Assembly: GCA_045123185.1 (NCBI GenBank)
Contig: JBGVIL010000189.1
Span: forward strand, 16,913-80,912
From: UBA1231 sp045123185
Lineage (GTDB): Bacteria; Bacillota_I; Bacilli_A; ML615J-28; CAG-313
Reading direction: 5' to 3'
Length of the DNA: 64,000 bases
Position numbers and translations under genes: made by a program. Positions 16,617 through 24,551 of this stretch are shown here, piece by piece (positions within the stretch are counted from its first letter, which is position 1; every line of letters starts with the position of its first letter). The notes under the pieces are model-generated. The model made no database searches. It was not told the origin of the DNA and was given only the letters and a program-made list of their open reading frames with translations.

Positions 16617-18214
16617 TCTTAGGTATTATTGTATTTATTTTAATCCTTGGGGTTATTGTATTAGTTCATGAAGGTGGTCATTTCTTTTTTGCAAAAAAAG
16701 CAGGAATCTTATGTTATGAATTCTCAATCGGAATGGGACCACTATTATGGCAAAAGAAAATCGGTGAAACTTGTTATTCAATTCGTTTAATTCCAATTGG
16801 CGGTTACGTATCAATGGCAGGTGAAGAAGTTGAATTGAATCCGTTAACAGGTTACAATTATTGTAAATTAACTGTAACTGATGGTTTAGTTACAGAAATT
16901 GAAGCTTTCAAAGAAGAAACTGAAGGAGCTTTTGAAATTGTAAATTATGATTTAGTAGGAACAAAAGAAGCGTTACCTGGTGAATTATATATTGTTCTAA
17001 AAGAAGATGAAAATGAAGTACGTTATGAGATTAAACGTGATTGTAATGTACGTTATACAAAAAAACAAGTAGTTCAAATTGCGCCATACGACAGATTATT
17101 TGTAAATAAGAAATTATTACAAAGATTCTTAACAGTATTCGCAGGACCATTTATGAACTTTGTTTTAGCATTTGTTTTATTCTTCTTTATGGGACTTGTT
17201 ACTGGTTATGCTGATTACAATTCAACAGAAGTATCAGGAATGGTTGAAAATACACCATCATATAATGCTGGTATTCGTGATGGATTTGAAATTGTTTATA
17301 TTGGTGATGTTGATAACTATACAGTTGATATGAATTATACTAAATGGAATCAAATATCTGAAGCTTTAGATAAATTAGCGAATGGTGAAGATTTCAATGG
17401 TTATGTTAATGTAATCTATAAAGATAATAATGGTGAATACAAATCAACACTAGTAAATCCATATGTATTTGTTCAATCTGTTCAAGTTAATTTTGTCCAA
17501 GATGGATCTAATTCACTTGTAGTTTCAGAATACTTATCTAAAAACGAAGACACAATGTCTTATCAAGCAGGACTTAGACCTGGTGATGAAATTATTTCAT
17601 GTAATGGTTATGAATTCTTAAATCGTGCTGATTTCTTAAGATACTTTAATACTGGAGAAGGTTCTTTAAATAATGAATTTGTATTTGTTGTTAAACGTGC
17701 AAATGAAACAATTACATTAGATAAGATTAAAACTTACACTAAACAAATCTTTGATGATAACAATGTTGATGTATGTAAAGTTCAATTATATATTTCACCA
17801 AATGTGACTAGAAATGTTGGTCGTTTAATTATTGAACCATTCAAAGAAATTGGAACAAGCTGTACAGTAATCTTTAAGACTTTAGGTGCATTATTTAAGA
17901 AAAATAGTGGTCTTGGTATTAGTGATTTAAGTGGACCTGTTGGTATCGCATCTGCAACTGTAACTATTGTTTCTCAAGGCGCATTAAGTGTTTTCAACTG
18001 GATGGCAATTTTAAGTGTAAATATTGGTTTAATGAATATTATTCCACTTCCTGCTTTAGATGGTGGTAGACTTGCTTTCTTAGGTTATGAAGCAATCACT
18101 AGAAAGAAAACAAATCCGAAGATTGAAAATATTATTCATTCAATTGGCTTCATTCTTTTAATGGCATTATTCGTGTTTGTTGCGTTTAATGACGTTTTAA
18201 AGATATTCAAGTAG
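16601..18214 (+). CDS. rseP: RseP/RasP-type intramembrane zinc metalloprotease (M50) with extra domain
   Basis: A site-2 protease that cleaves membrane-embedded anti-sigma factors and signal peptides. The zinc site is HEGGH (residues 23-27) in the first membrane helix, and the third ligand is the aspartate of IIPLPALDGGRL near the C-terminus. Two PDZ-like units follow the second helix (around SGMVENTPSYNAGIRDG and SYQAGLRPGDEIISCNG). At 537 residues it is longer than the usual 420-450; much of the excess is a soluble stretch at about 75-180 between the first two helices. AAGGAGG precedes the ATG, inside the dxr end. It is the last core gene of the envelope operon. Confidence 0.92.
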   Translation: MFWQVVLGIIVFILILGVIVLVHEGGHFFFAKKAGILCYEFSIGMGPLLWQKKIGETCYSIRLIPIGGYVSMAGEEVELNPLTGYNYCKLTVTDGLVTEIEAFKEETEGAFEIVNYDLVGTKEALPGELYIVLKEDENEVRYEIKRDCNVRYTKKQVVQIAPYDRLFVNKKLLQRFLTVFAGPFMNFVLAFVLFFFMGLVTGYADYNSTEVSGMVENTPSYNAGIRDGFEIVYIGDVDNYTVDMNYTKWNQISEALDKLANGEDFNGYVNVIYKDNNGEYKSTLVNPYVFVQSVQVNFVQDGSNSLVVSEYLSKNEDTMSYQAGLRPGDEIISCNGYEFLNRADFLRYFNTGEGSLNNEFVFVVKRANETITLDKIKTYTKQIFDDNNVDVCKVQLYISPNVTRNVGRLIIEPFKEIGTSCTVIFKTLGALFKKNSGLGISDLSGPVGIASATVTIVSQGALSVFNWMAILSVNIGLMNIIPLPALDGGRLAFLGYEAITRKKTNPKIENIIHSIGFILLMALFVFVAFNDVLKIFK

Positions 18215-18220
18215 GTTTTT

Positions 18221-18430
18221 ATGGAAACTGTTATTCATTTAATATTATTCTTAGTTAGTTTTCTTTTAACATTCAAGTTTATTAAAGATAGTAATTTTGA
18301 AAAGTTATTCAAACAAGGTAAAACTGAAACAATTTTAGTTGCGTCAATTGTTGTATCAATAATTTGTGGATTCTTATTATCAGAATCACTGATGAAATTT
18401 TATCAATTAATTATTACAATTATTAAATAA
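18221..18430 (+). CDS. Small two-helix membrane protein, unknown
   Basis: A 69-residue protein with two hydrophobic helices (about 3-20 and 39-60) joined by a charged loop. It begins six bases after the rseP stop behind AGTAGG, so it is probably the last gene of that operon. I do not recognise a family. Its size and topology would suit a membrane accessory or inhibitor protein, but nothing in the sequence assigns a function. Confidence 0.6.
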   Translation: METVIHLILFLVSFLLTFKFIKDSNFEKLFKQGKTETILVASIVVSIICGFLLSESLMKFYQLIITIIK

Positions 18431-18448
18431 ATTGTATAATCTAGAAAA

Positions 18449-18475
18449 ATCATCTCATAATAAACATGAGGTGAT
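18449..18475 (+). promoter_or_regulatory. Hairpin that sequesters the ribosome-binding site of the SpoIIQ-like gene
   Basis: ATCATCTCAT (18449-18458) can pair with ATGAGGTGAT (18466-18475) in ten positions, one of them G-T. The second strand contains the whole Shine-Dalgarno sequence GAGGTGAT; the ATG at 18479 lies just outside. This predicts poor translation unless the stem is opened. Confidence 0.5.
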
Positions 18476-18478
18476 GAA

Positions 18479-19123
18479 ATGAAAAAGCTAGTTAAGAAAA
18501 TTGGAAAAAATAAATTTCAGTTTATCTTTTTTGTTGGCATTTTAGCATTTGTCTTAGTTGCGTTAATTATCGCATCAAGTACGGGAAAACCAGACAATGA
18601 AACACCAGTAGTTGATGATTTACCAACTGAAGAACCGGATAATACGGTTAGTACAGATGTTGAAGAAGTGATTACATTACCATTTTCTCAAGATTTAGAT
18701 TATACAGTAACAAGATTATTTTATGACAAAACAAGTTCTAGTAGTGATCAAGAAAAGGCTTTAATTAAGTATGGCACAACTTATCGTACTAGTGATGGTG
18801 TTGCCTACGCAAGAAAAGATAACGAGTCTTTTGATGTCTTGGCGGTTTTAAGTGGAAAAGTTGTTGAAGTTAAAAATAATCCGTTATATGGCTCATATGT
18901 TGTGATTGAACATGATAATGATTTAAAGACTTATTATTATGGTTTACAAAATGTTGAAGTAACAGAAGGCATTGAAGTTCAACAAGGTACTAAACTTGGA
19001 GTAAGTGGAACAACAGAAATTGATAAAGAAGCTGGTAATCATGTTTTTCTTAAAATTGAAAAAAACAACAAGAAATTAAATCCTGAATCATTAATTGGAA
19101 AGAAAATTAGTGAAATAAAATAG
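18479..19123 (+). CDS. SpoIIQ-like membrane protein with degenerate M23/LytM domain
   Basis: A 214-residue protein with one membrane helix (about 14-34), an acidic Pro/Thr linker and a C-terminal LytM fold (about 95-200). The LytM zinc ligands are not intact: the first His-x3-Asp region reads YRTSDGVAYA and the final His-x-His reads GNHVFLKI, so peptidase activity is unlikely. A membrane-anchored, zinc-poor LytM domain is the hallmark of SpoIIQ, the forespore half of the SpoIIQ-SpoIIIAH channel that sustains late forespore gene expression. With spoIIA and spoVA also present, SpoIIQ is the best guess; a general M23-like envelope protein is the alternative. The stop codon lies inside a terminator. 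Confidence 0.72.
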   Translation: MKKLVKKIGKNKFQFIFFVGILAFVLVALIIASSTGKPDNETPVVDDLPTEEPDNTVSTDVEEVITLPFSQDLDYTVTRLFYDKTSSSSDQEKALIKYGTTYRTSDGVAYARKDNESFDVLAVLSGKVVEVKNNPLYGSYVVIEHDNDLKTYYYGLQNVEVTEGIEVQQGTKLGVSGTTEIDKEAGNHVFLKIEKNNKKLNPESLIGKKISEIK

Positions 19124-19151
19124 ATACTTAGGTAACTAAGTATCTTTTTTT
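19122..19151 (+). terminator. Rho-independent terminator
   Basis: AGATACTTAG (19122-19131) and CTAAGTATCT (19136-19145) with loop GTAA and a seven-T run; the stem overlaps the TAG stop of the upstream gene. Confidence 0.92.
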
Positions 19152-19205
19152 GACTTTTAAAATATTAAATGTTATAATAAATAAAAATTTAACTAGGAGG
19201 TTAAA

Positions 19206-20123
19206 ATGAAAAAGTATTATTTAATAATTTGTCTTTTATTAACATGCTTTCTTACATCATGTAGTGTAAAAAATGAAATAGAAGAAATAAATATTGAAGG
19301 AAATAAAATCCCTCCGGTTGAAGCATATATGCTGAAAAATGATTGGTATGACTATATTAGAAATTACGATCCAGAAGATGATCTATTTCTAAATTGGTAT
19401 GATATTGAAATGAAAAAAAGTGTCAAGACTATCTCAAATGAAGGTAATTCGGACTTTTACGTTAATTTAACTGGTAAAATATGTGAATCTTATTATTCAT
19501 TAGAGACTAAAATGAAACTAAACTTACAAATGGAACGTATTAATTATGATGATGAAAATAACATTAAAGAAAAAATTAGTACAACAGTCCAAATTATTCA
19601 TTTTGCCGGTAAAACTTATTATGGAATAAAAATGAAAGAAAAATTATATTTTGAAAATGGTTATTCTCATACTAAAAAAACTAAAAAATTAATTGTTGGT
19701 GTTTTGGATAAACTTAGTAGTGTAGTAAATATTCGTGATGATGTTTCGATTGAATATCAGGCTGTATATGAATTTAACCAACTATTGAATTATATTGTAG
19801 ATAATGATGAAGAGTCTAAAGGATATCAAAAAGATGATACCTATTTCTATGAAAAAGAATCTGAATATAATTTAAAACAATACAAAATGTCAGAGAAAAC
19901 TAAAGAACAAGTTAAGATTCAAATGGGTAAACATTTTAATGTTGAACAATATGAAACTTACAAATTTGTTTCATTAACAAATAAAAATTATTTTAGTGAA
20001 AAAAAATATTCTTTAAAATTAAAAAAATCACAACCTGGAATAATTATGATTCCAATTAATTATATGTATTATACTCAAGATGAATATGAAAAAATTATTA
20101 TATCTTGTATAGAAGGATTCTAA
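19206..20123 (+). CDS. Lipoprotein of unknown function
   Basis: A 305-residue protein with a lipoprotein signal: Lys-Lys, a hydrophobic stretch and lipobox LTSC with C19 as the lipidated residue. The mature part is rich in K, E, Y and N with alternating strand-like patterns. It contains no motif I recognise. A strong AGGAGG precedes the ATG. It is monocistronic, between a terminator and the lysine riboswitch. A surface lipoprotein is all the sequence supports. Confidence 0.72.
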   Translation: MKKYYLIICLLLTCFLTSCSVKNEIEEINIEGNKIPPVEAYMLKNDWYDYIRNYDPEDDLFLNWYDIEMKKSVKTISNEGNSDFYVNLTGKICESYYSLETKMKLNLQMERINYDDENNIKEKISTTVQIIHFAGKTYYGIKMKEKLYFENGYSHTKKTKKLIVGVLDKLSSVVNIRDDVSIEYQAVYEFNQLLNYIVDNDEESKGYQKDDTYFYEKESEYNLKQYKMSEKTKEQVKIQMGKHFNVEQYETYKFVSLTNKNYFSEKKYSLKLKKSQPGIIMIPINYMYYTQDEYEKIIISCIEGF

Positions 20124-20187
20124 TCATAAATTGTAATTTAATTAATACTAGATAATTTTAGTTTGATTTATTTTATGTGCATAACAG

Positions 20188-20216
20188 TTGCTAGAAACGA
20201 TATAATTTAGTATAAT
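20188..20216 (+). promoter_or_regulatory. Promoter of the lysine-riboswitch transporter operon
   Basis: TTGCTA (20188-20193), 17-base spacer, TATAAT (20211-20216), just upstream of the riboswitch. Confidence 0.68.
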
Positions 20217-20230
20217 ATACGAGTAAAAAA

Positions 20231-20447
20231 AGTTAAATTAGATAGAGGTTGCGATACAAATGAGTAATTATACTAAGTAGGCATACGTTTGAAGTATAAT
20301 GAAAGGTAACTATCGCCGAATATAATATTTAGGCATAAATATTATATGGGGTTATTGGAAATACCAATAACACTCCTACTATTATTAATAGTAGAGGCGC
20401 TAGACATTTAGTATTAAGAGTGTAAAGCGTCTAATGACGCTTTTTTT
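20231..20447 (+). ncRNA. Lysine riboswitch (L-box) with terminator
   Basis: The conserved core of the lysine aptamer is readable in order: GATAGAGGTTGCGA (20241-20254), AGTAA, GAAAGG (20301-20306) and TATCGCCGAA (20311-20320). Helices follow: ATAATATTT with AAATATTAT, GTTATTGG with ACCAATAAC, and CTACTATTA with TAATAGTAG. The expression platform is a perfect terminator, AAAGCGTC (20424-20431) with GACGCTTT (20436-20443) and T residues. TAGAC (20401-20405) can pair with GTCTA in the terminator stem as a possible anti-terminator. By analogy with known L-boxes, lysine binding ends transcription, so the transporter behind it is expressed when lysine is scarce. The closing P1 helix was not resolved by eye. 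The rest of the gap from 20124 shows only the promoter. Confidence 0.87.
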
Positions 20448-20464
20448 AATTATCAGGAGGCATT

Positions 20465-21280
20465 ATGAAAAAAATATTAAGTTTATTATTTATTGTATTA
20501 AGTTTTTCAACAATTGTTGGATGTAAAAAAGTTGATGACACAAATGATCTTCCAACATTAACAGTTGGTATGGAATGTGATTACGCACCATTTAACTGGA
20601 CAGAAAATATGAAATCAGATACAAATCATCCTATAGACGGTACTAATTTATACGCAGAAGGGTATGACGTACAAGTTGCTAAAAAAATTGCAGATGAATT
20701 AGGTTATCGTTTAGTTATTAAAGCAATTAGTTGGGATGGTTTAATTGCCGCTTTAGAAGCAGGCCAAATTGATTTAATTATTGCTGGTATGAGTGATACA
20801 GCTTCTAGAAGATTAAGCGTTGACTTTACAAATGCATATTATAAATCTACTCACGTATTAGTAATGGACAAGAATTCAAAATACGTTAATGGTAAAACAT
20901 TAAATGATTTTGCCGGAGCAAAAGTAGTTGGACAAAAAAATACTTTATATGATACATTAATTGATCAATTAGTTGGTGTAAGTCATGAAACAGCAATTGA
21001 AGATGTTCCAACAATTATTACAAACATTGAATCAAGTCGTGCAGATATTACAATCTTAGAAGAACCAGTTGCGATGGGTGTATTATTAACTCATCCAAAT
21101 CTAACTTATATTAAATTAACTAATGGATTTAATGTAAATGACAAAGATATTGAAGTGGCAATTGCAATTAGAAAAGGAAGTAGCGATTTATTAAATAAAA
21201 TTAATAGTGTTTTAGCAAGCATAACTGAAGCTGAAAGATCAGAAATGATGGAAACAGCAATCGCCAAAAATGCTGAATAA
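20465..21280 (+). CDS. Amino-acid ABC transporter substrate-binding lipoprotein, probably lysine
   Basis: A 271-residue family-3 solute-binding protein. The lipobox is IVGC (C20); the mature domain begins with LTVGMECDYAPFNW, then EGYDVQVAKKIADELGYRL and LEAGQIDLIIAGMSDTASR, typical of polar amino-acid receptors. Lysine is inferred as substrate because the gene lies directly behind an L-box, not from binding-site residues. AGGAGG precedes the ATG. It overlaps the permease start by one base and forms a three-gene operon with permease and ATPase. Confidence 0.9.
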   Translation: MKKILSLLFIVLSFSTIVGCKKVDDTNDLPTLTVGMECDYAPFNWTENMKSDTNHPIDGTNLYAEGYDVQVAKKIADELGYRLVIKAISWDGLIAALEAGQIDLIIAGMSDTASRRLSVDFTNAYYKSTHVLVMDKNSKYVNGKTLNDFAGAKVVGQKNTLYDTLIDQLVGVSHETAIEDVPTIITNIESSRADITILEEPVAMGVLLTHPNLTYIKLTNGFNVNDKDIEVAIAIRKGSSDLLNKINSVLASITEAERSEMMETAIAKNAE

Positions 21281-22389
21281 TGAGAAAACTATTAAATAAA
21301 AACACAAGATTTGAAAATAGTATTGGTTTAATAAATCTATTATTTGTCATTGTTTATAGTGTCATTCTTATTTTAAATAAGAACTATAATGGTATTAGAA
21401 TATTTAAGAATTCAGTTATTAGTATTATATTATTAATAATAAGTAGTTTAACTTTAATATTTTATATCCTATTAATGACTTATTTAAAAAATAAAACCAG
21501 TATTAAATTAAAAAGAACTATCTACTTAGTCACTTATTTATTAATGTTAATATCGGTATGTGATTTATTCTTACTTGGAACTATTCGTACATTTATTGAA
21601 GTAGATGGACTTACTAAAAGACCAACTAATCAAGATCCGTTAAGAATTAGGCTTGCCTATTTAAGTTTAAAAAATAGTAAAGCAATATTAACTGGGGTTT
21701 GGACAACTATATGGTTAAGTTTAGCAGGAACTGTTGTTGGGTTAATACTTGCATTACTCTTTATATCCTTAAGAACATTAGAAGTAAGTGATAAAGACTT
21801 AGAAATTGTGGCGTTACTTAAACAAATTGCTAGTGGCTTTGTGAAAGTTTATGTAACAGTCTTTCGTGGAACACCAATGATGGTTCAAGCAATCATTATT
21901 TATTATTTCTTACCAGGAATTTTATCAAGTTTATTTAATGTTGATGTTGCAGTTTTTAATGAGTTTTTAACAGTAGGAATTGCAGGATTTATTACAGTTA
22001 GCTTAAATACTACAGCTTATTTAACAGAAGTATTAAGAGGTGGAATTGAAGCTTTAAATAAAGGTCAAATGGAAGCAGCGAGAAGTTTAGGTATGAGTAG
22101 AGCTAAATCAATGATTTATATTATTTTACCTCAAGCAATTAAGAATTCTCTTCCATCTATTTGTAATGAGTTTATTATTAATATTAAAGATACATCAGTT
22201 CTTAGTGTTATATCAGTAATGGATTTATTCTTTGTGATTGATGCGATTAATGGTCGATATGCTAATAACGATGGTATCTTTATCGCAGCTATAATTTATT
22301 TATGTTTAACATTTGGTATTTCAAAGTTATTAGGTTTATTAGAAAGAAAAATGAACTTAGTTTCTAAACCACTTCCAAGTTGTAATTAG
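21280..22389 (+). CDS. Amino-acid ABC transporter permease with N-terminal membrane extension
   Basis: A 369-residue HisM/GlnP-type permease. The core (about residues 137-355) has the family pattern TGVWTTIWLSLAGTVVG, FRGTPMMVQA and the EAA loop EAARSLGMSRAKSMIYIILP. The first 130 residues are extra: about three more hydrophobic helices joined by basic loops, absent from ordinary permeases of about 220 residues. Most family members form homodimers. The start overlaps the receptor stop (TAATG) and has no separate ribosome-binding site, so translation is coupled. Confidence 0.9.
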   Translation: MRKLLNKNTRFENSIGLINLLFVIVYSVILILNKNYNGIRIFKNSVISIILLIISSLTLIFYILLMTYLKNKTSIKLKRTIYLVTYLLMLISVCDLFLLGTIRTFIEVDGLTKRPTNQDPLRIRLAYLSLKNSKAILTGVWTTIWLSLAGTVVGLILALLFISLRTLEVSDKDLEIVALLKQIASGFVKVYVTVFRGTPMMVQAIIIYYFLPGILSSLFNVDVAVFNEFLTVGIAGFITVSLNTTAYLTEVLRGGIEALNKGQMEAARSLGMSRAKSMIYIILPQAIKNSLPSICNEFIINIKDTSVLSVISVMDLFFVIDAINGRYANNDGIFIAAIIYLCLTFGISKLLGLLERKMNLVSKPLPSCN

Positions 22390-22400
22390 GAGGAATTATG

Positions 22401-23132
22401 ATGATTAGAATTGAAAATTTACATAAAAATTTCGGCAATTTGGAAGTTTTAAAAGGTGTTTCACTAAATATTAAGAAGGGTGAAATAGTCTCAATTATTG
22501 GTTCTAGTGGATCAGGTAAATCAACATTACTTAGATGTATTAACTTACTTGAAACACTTGATAGTGGTAAAATAATAGAGGATGGTATTGATATTAATCA
22601 AAGAAGTGTTAATATTGATAATGTAAGAAAAGAAATTGGGATGGTTTTTCAATCATTTAATTTATTTGAAAATATGAATGTTTTAAAAAACTGTATGATT
22701 GCTCAAACAAAAGTTTTAAAAAGAACGAAAGTTGAAGCAAAAAATATTGCAATCAACTACTTAACAAAAGTTGGGATGCAAGACTTTATTTACAGTGATC
22801 CAAGAAGTTTATCAGGTGGACAAAAACAAAGAGTTGCCATCGCAAGAGCCCTTTGTATGAATCCTAAAATCATGCTATTTGATGAACCAACATCAGCACT
22901 AGATCCAGAAATGGTTGGGGAAGTATTAGATGTTATTAAAAGCCTAACTAAAGATGGAATGACTTTAGTTATTGTTACCCATGAAATGGCTTTCGCAAAA
23001 GAAATTAGTACAAGAGTAGTCTTTATGGATGAAGGTGTAATTTGTGAAGAAGGTACACCAATTGAACTTTTTGAAAATCCTAAAAACGAAAGAACTAAAT
23101 TATTCTTACAAAGATTTATAAATAATAATTAA
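22401..23132 (+). CDS. Amino-acid ABC transporter ATPase
   Basis: A GlnQ/HisP-type ATPase of about 243 residues that energises the permease before it. Walker A GSSGSGKST, Q-loop VFQSFNLF, signature LSGGQKQRVAIARAL, Walker B IMLFDEPTSALDPE and H-loop VTHEM are intact. Two ATGs are adjacent (22398 and 22401); AGGAGG at 22388-22393 gives better spacing to 22401. It is the last gene of the riboswitch operon and is followed by a terminator that is also one arm of an inverted-repeat pair. Confidence 0.92.
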   Translation: MIRIENLHKNFGNLEVLKGVSLNIKKGEIVSIIGSSGSGKSTLLRCINLLETLDSGKIIEDGIDINQRSVNIDNVRKEIGMVFQSFNLFENMNVLKNCMIAQTKVLKRTKVEAKNIAINYLTKVGMQDFIYSDPRSLSGGQKQRVAIARALCMNPKIMLFDEPTSALDPEMVGEVLDVIKSLTKDGMTLVIVTHEMAFAKEISTRVVFMDEGVICEEGTPIELFENPKNERTKLFLQRFINNN

Positions 23133-23160
23133 AGATTCTGTAATACAGAATCTTTTTTTA
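23131..23160. repeat. 30-base repeat, left copy (also a terminator)
   Basis: AAAGATTCTG and CAGAATCTTT form a 10-base-pair stem around TAATA, followed by T residues, so it terminates the amino-acid transporter operon. The full 30 bases recur as an exact reverse complement at 24453-24482, so the two copies flank the lipoprotein gene between them. Confidence 0.85.
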
Positions 23161-23174
23161 TATATGTAAAAATA

Positions 23175-23203
23175 TTTACAAATAAATAAGAGTTTGATAT
23201 AAT
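23175..23203 (+). promoter_or_regulatory. Promoter of the inverted-repeat-flanked lipoprotein gene
   Basis: TTTACA (23175-23180), 17-base spacer, TATAAT (23198-23203). Confidence 0.72.
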
Positions 23204-23251
23204 TTAATTATATAAAGGGTGATATTAATGATAAATAAATGAGGTGAATTA

Positions 23252-24433
23252 GTGAAAACTGTTCGTATATTTTTATTATTCTGTCTGTTTATACTTTTAA
23301 GTGGATGTAATTATATTCATAATGTAGACACAAAATATGATGTTAGTGTAGTTGATGAACATAATTTATTAGCAGAAAGGATTAATGAATCATATTTTAA
23401 AGATGATTTAGTTTGTATTAAAACACATATTCTACATGATTCAAATATTGATATTTTTATTAATGGTAATAATATTGGTAAGTATTCTAGATGTGATGAT
23501 AGTTACTTATATTATTACTTCAATATGCCATCAACAGATGTCATAATTGACATTAAAATAACAAAAAAAAGTGATGAAACTAAATATTTATCAGACTTTA
23601 TTAATTTTTTAGATGAATTAGATATTAATCGAATTGTAGAAGTTCAGTATATCGAATATGATAAATCAAATGATAATCAATTAGTTGATGTTTTATTTAG
23701 TAATGATTTTAATGACGTGGTTATGATATTTAATTACTTTAAAAATTTATTAATTGAAGAAGTAAAAAATACAACTCCTGATATGGATAATTTAAGTGAA
23801 TCAAAATGTTCTTATTGCTTTATTACTGAAGAACAGGTTTATAAAATTGAATTAAATCATATAATTGAAGATAATAATAAATTTTATCTTGTTAATTATG
23901 ATGTTCCAAAAATGGAAAAATCTGAGGAAGCTAAGACTTTTAATGTAAGCAACGATTATTATGATATTCATTTTTTAACAGCAAAACCACATATAATCGA
24001 ACAAAACCATTATTTAAACAATATCATGTTTGTTGAATATGATAACCTTGATGAATATTATTTATCGGATGAATTGTATGTTGATTATGAAAATACTAAA
24101 ATTAGAATAATTGATTCTAGCCATTTTGAATATAAAGGTAAATATTATCAGATTATTGGTAGTTTAAATTTTTATAACGCATATAAACATACCACAATGA
24201 TATCATCAAGAAAATTGAGTTATAAAATATGTGTAATAGATTCGTACAGTTCAAACGTTATATTTAGTGTAAAATATTTAGCTGGACAAAATATGACAAT
24301 TGAAGTCATTTGGTTTATATTAACTCAAGATTATGATTTTAGTGAAAATAATGAGGTGTATATTGATAGCAACTGCACAATTTTGTTAAATGAAATGATT
24401 GTATCAAATAATATTAATTTATATGTTAAATAA
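23252..24433 (+). CDS. Lipoprotein of unknown function between inverted repeats
   Basis: A 393-residue protein with lipobox LSGC (C19) behind a short hydrophobic signal. After the signal a strand-rich stretch (about residues 20-85) is followed by a larger acidic, Tyr- and Asn-rich domain; I recognise no family. The start is a GTG with GAGGTGA five bases upstream. The same frame is open further upstream to an ATG at 23228 with its own GGGTGA, interrupted by one TGA (23240-23242), so either the GTG is a second start or the longer start was lost by mutation. The gene has its own promoter and sits between two 30-base inverted repeats that double as terminators. Confidence 0.7.
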   Translation: MKTVRIFLLFCLFILLSGCNYIHNVDTKYDVSVVDEHNLLAERINESYFKDDLVCIKTHILHDSNIDIFINGNNIGKYSRCDDSYLYYYFNMPSTDVIIDIKITKKSDETKYLSDFINFLDELDINRIVEVQYIEYDKSNDNQLVDVLFSNDFNDVVMIFNYFKNLLIEEVKNTTPDMDNLSESKCSYCFITEEQVYKIELNHIIEDNNKFYLVNYDVPKMEKSEEAKTFNVSNDYYDIHFLTAKPHIIEQNHYLNNIMFVEYDNLDEYYLSDELYVDYENTKIRIIDSSHFEYKGKYYQIIGSLNFYNAYKHTTMISSRKLSYKICVIDSYSSNVIFSVKYLAGQNMTIEVIWFILTQDYDFSENNEVYIDSNCTILLNEMIVSNNINLYVK

Positions 24434-24452
24434 ATTATTGATTTATAAATAA

Positions 24453-24485
24453 TAAAAAAAGATTCTGTATTACAGAATCTTTTTT
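24453..24485. repeat. 30-base repeat, right copy (also a terminator)
   Basis: Bases 24453-24482 are the exact reverse complement of 23131-23160. The stem AAAGATTCTG/CAGAATCTTT with loop TATTA and following T residues (to 24485) also terminates the lipoprotein gene. Confidence 0.85.
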
Positions 24486-24500
24486 ATTAGGTTTTATATT

Positions 24501-24529
24501 TTGACAAAATTAAGATAATTTTGTATAAT
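24501..24529 (+). promoter_or_regulatory. Promoter of typA
   Basis: Perfect TTGACA (24501-24506) and TATAAT (24524-24529) with a 17-base spacer. Confidence 0.88.
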
Positions 24530-24551
24530 ATGAAAGTTATAGGAGTTAATT

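Noticed and set aside
23228..23254. TGA read as tryptophan, as in mycoplasmas
   Set aside because: TGA is the natural stop of several genes here (36713-36715, 44234-44236, 56829-56831), with the next gene positioned accordingly, so the standard code applies.
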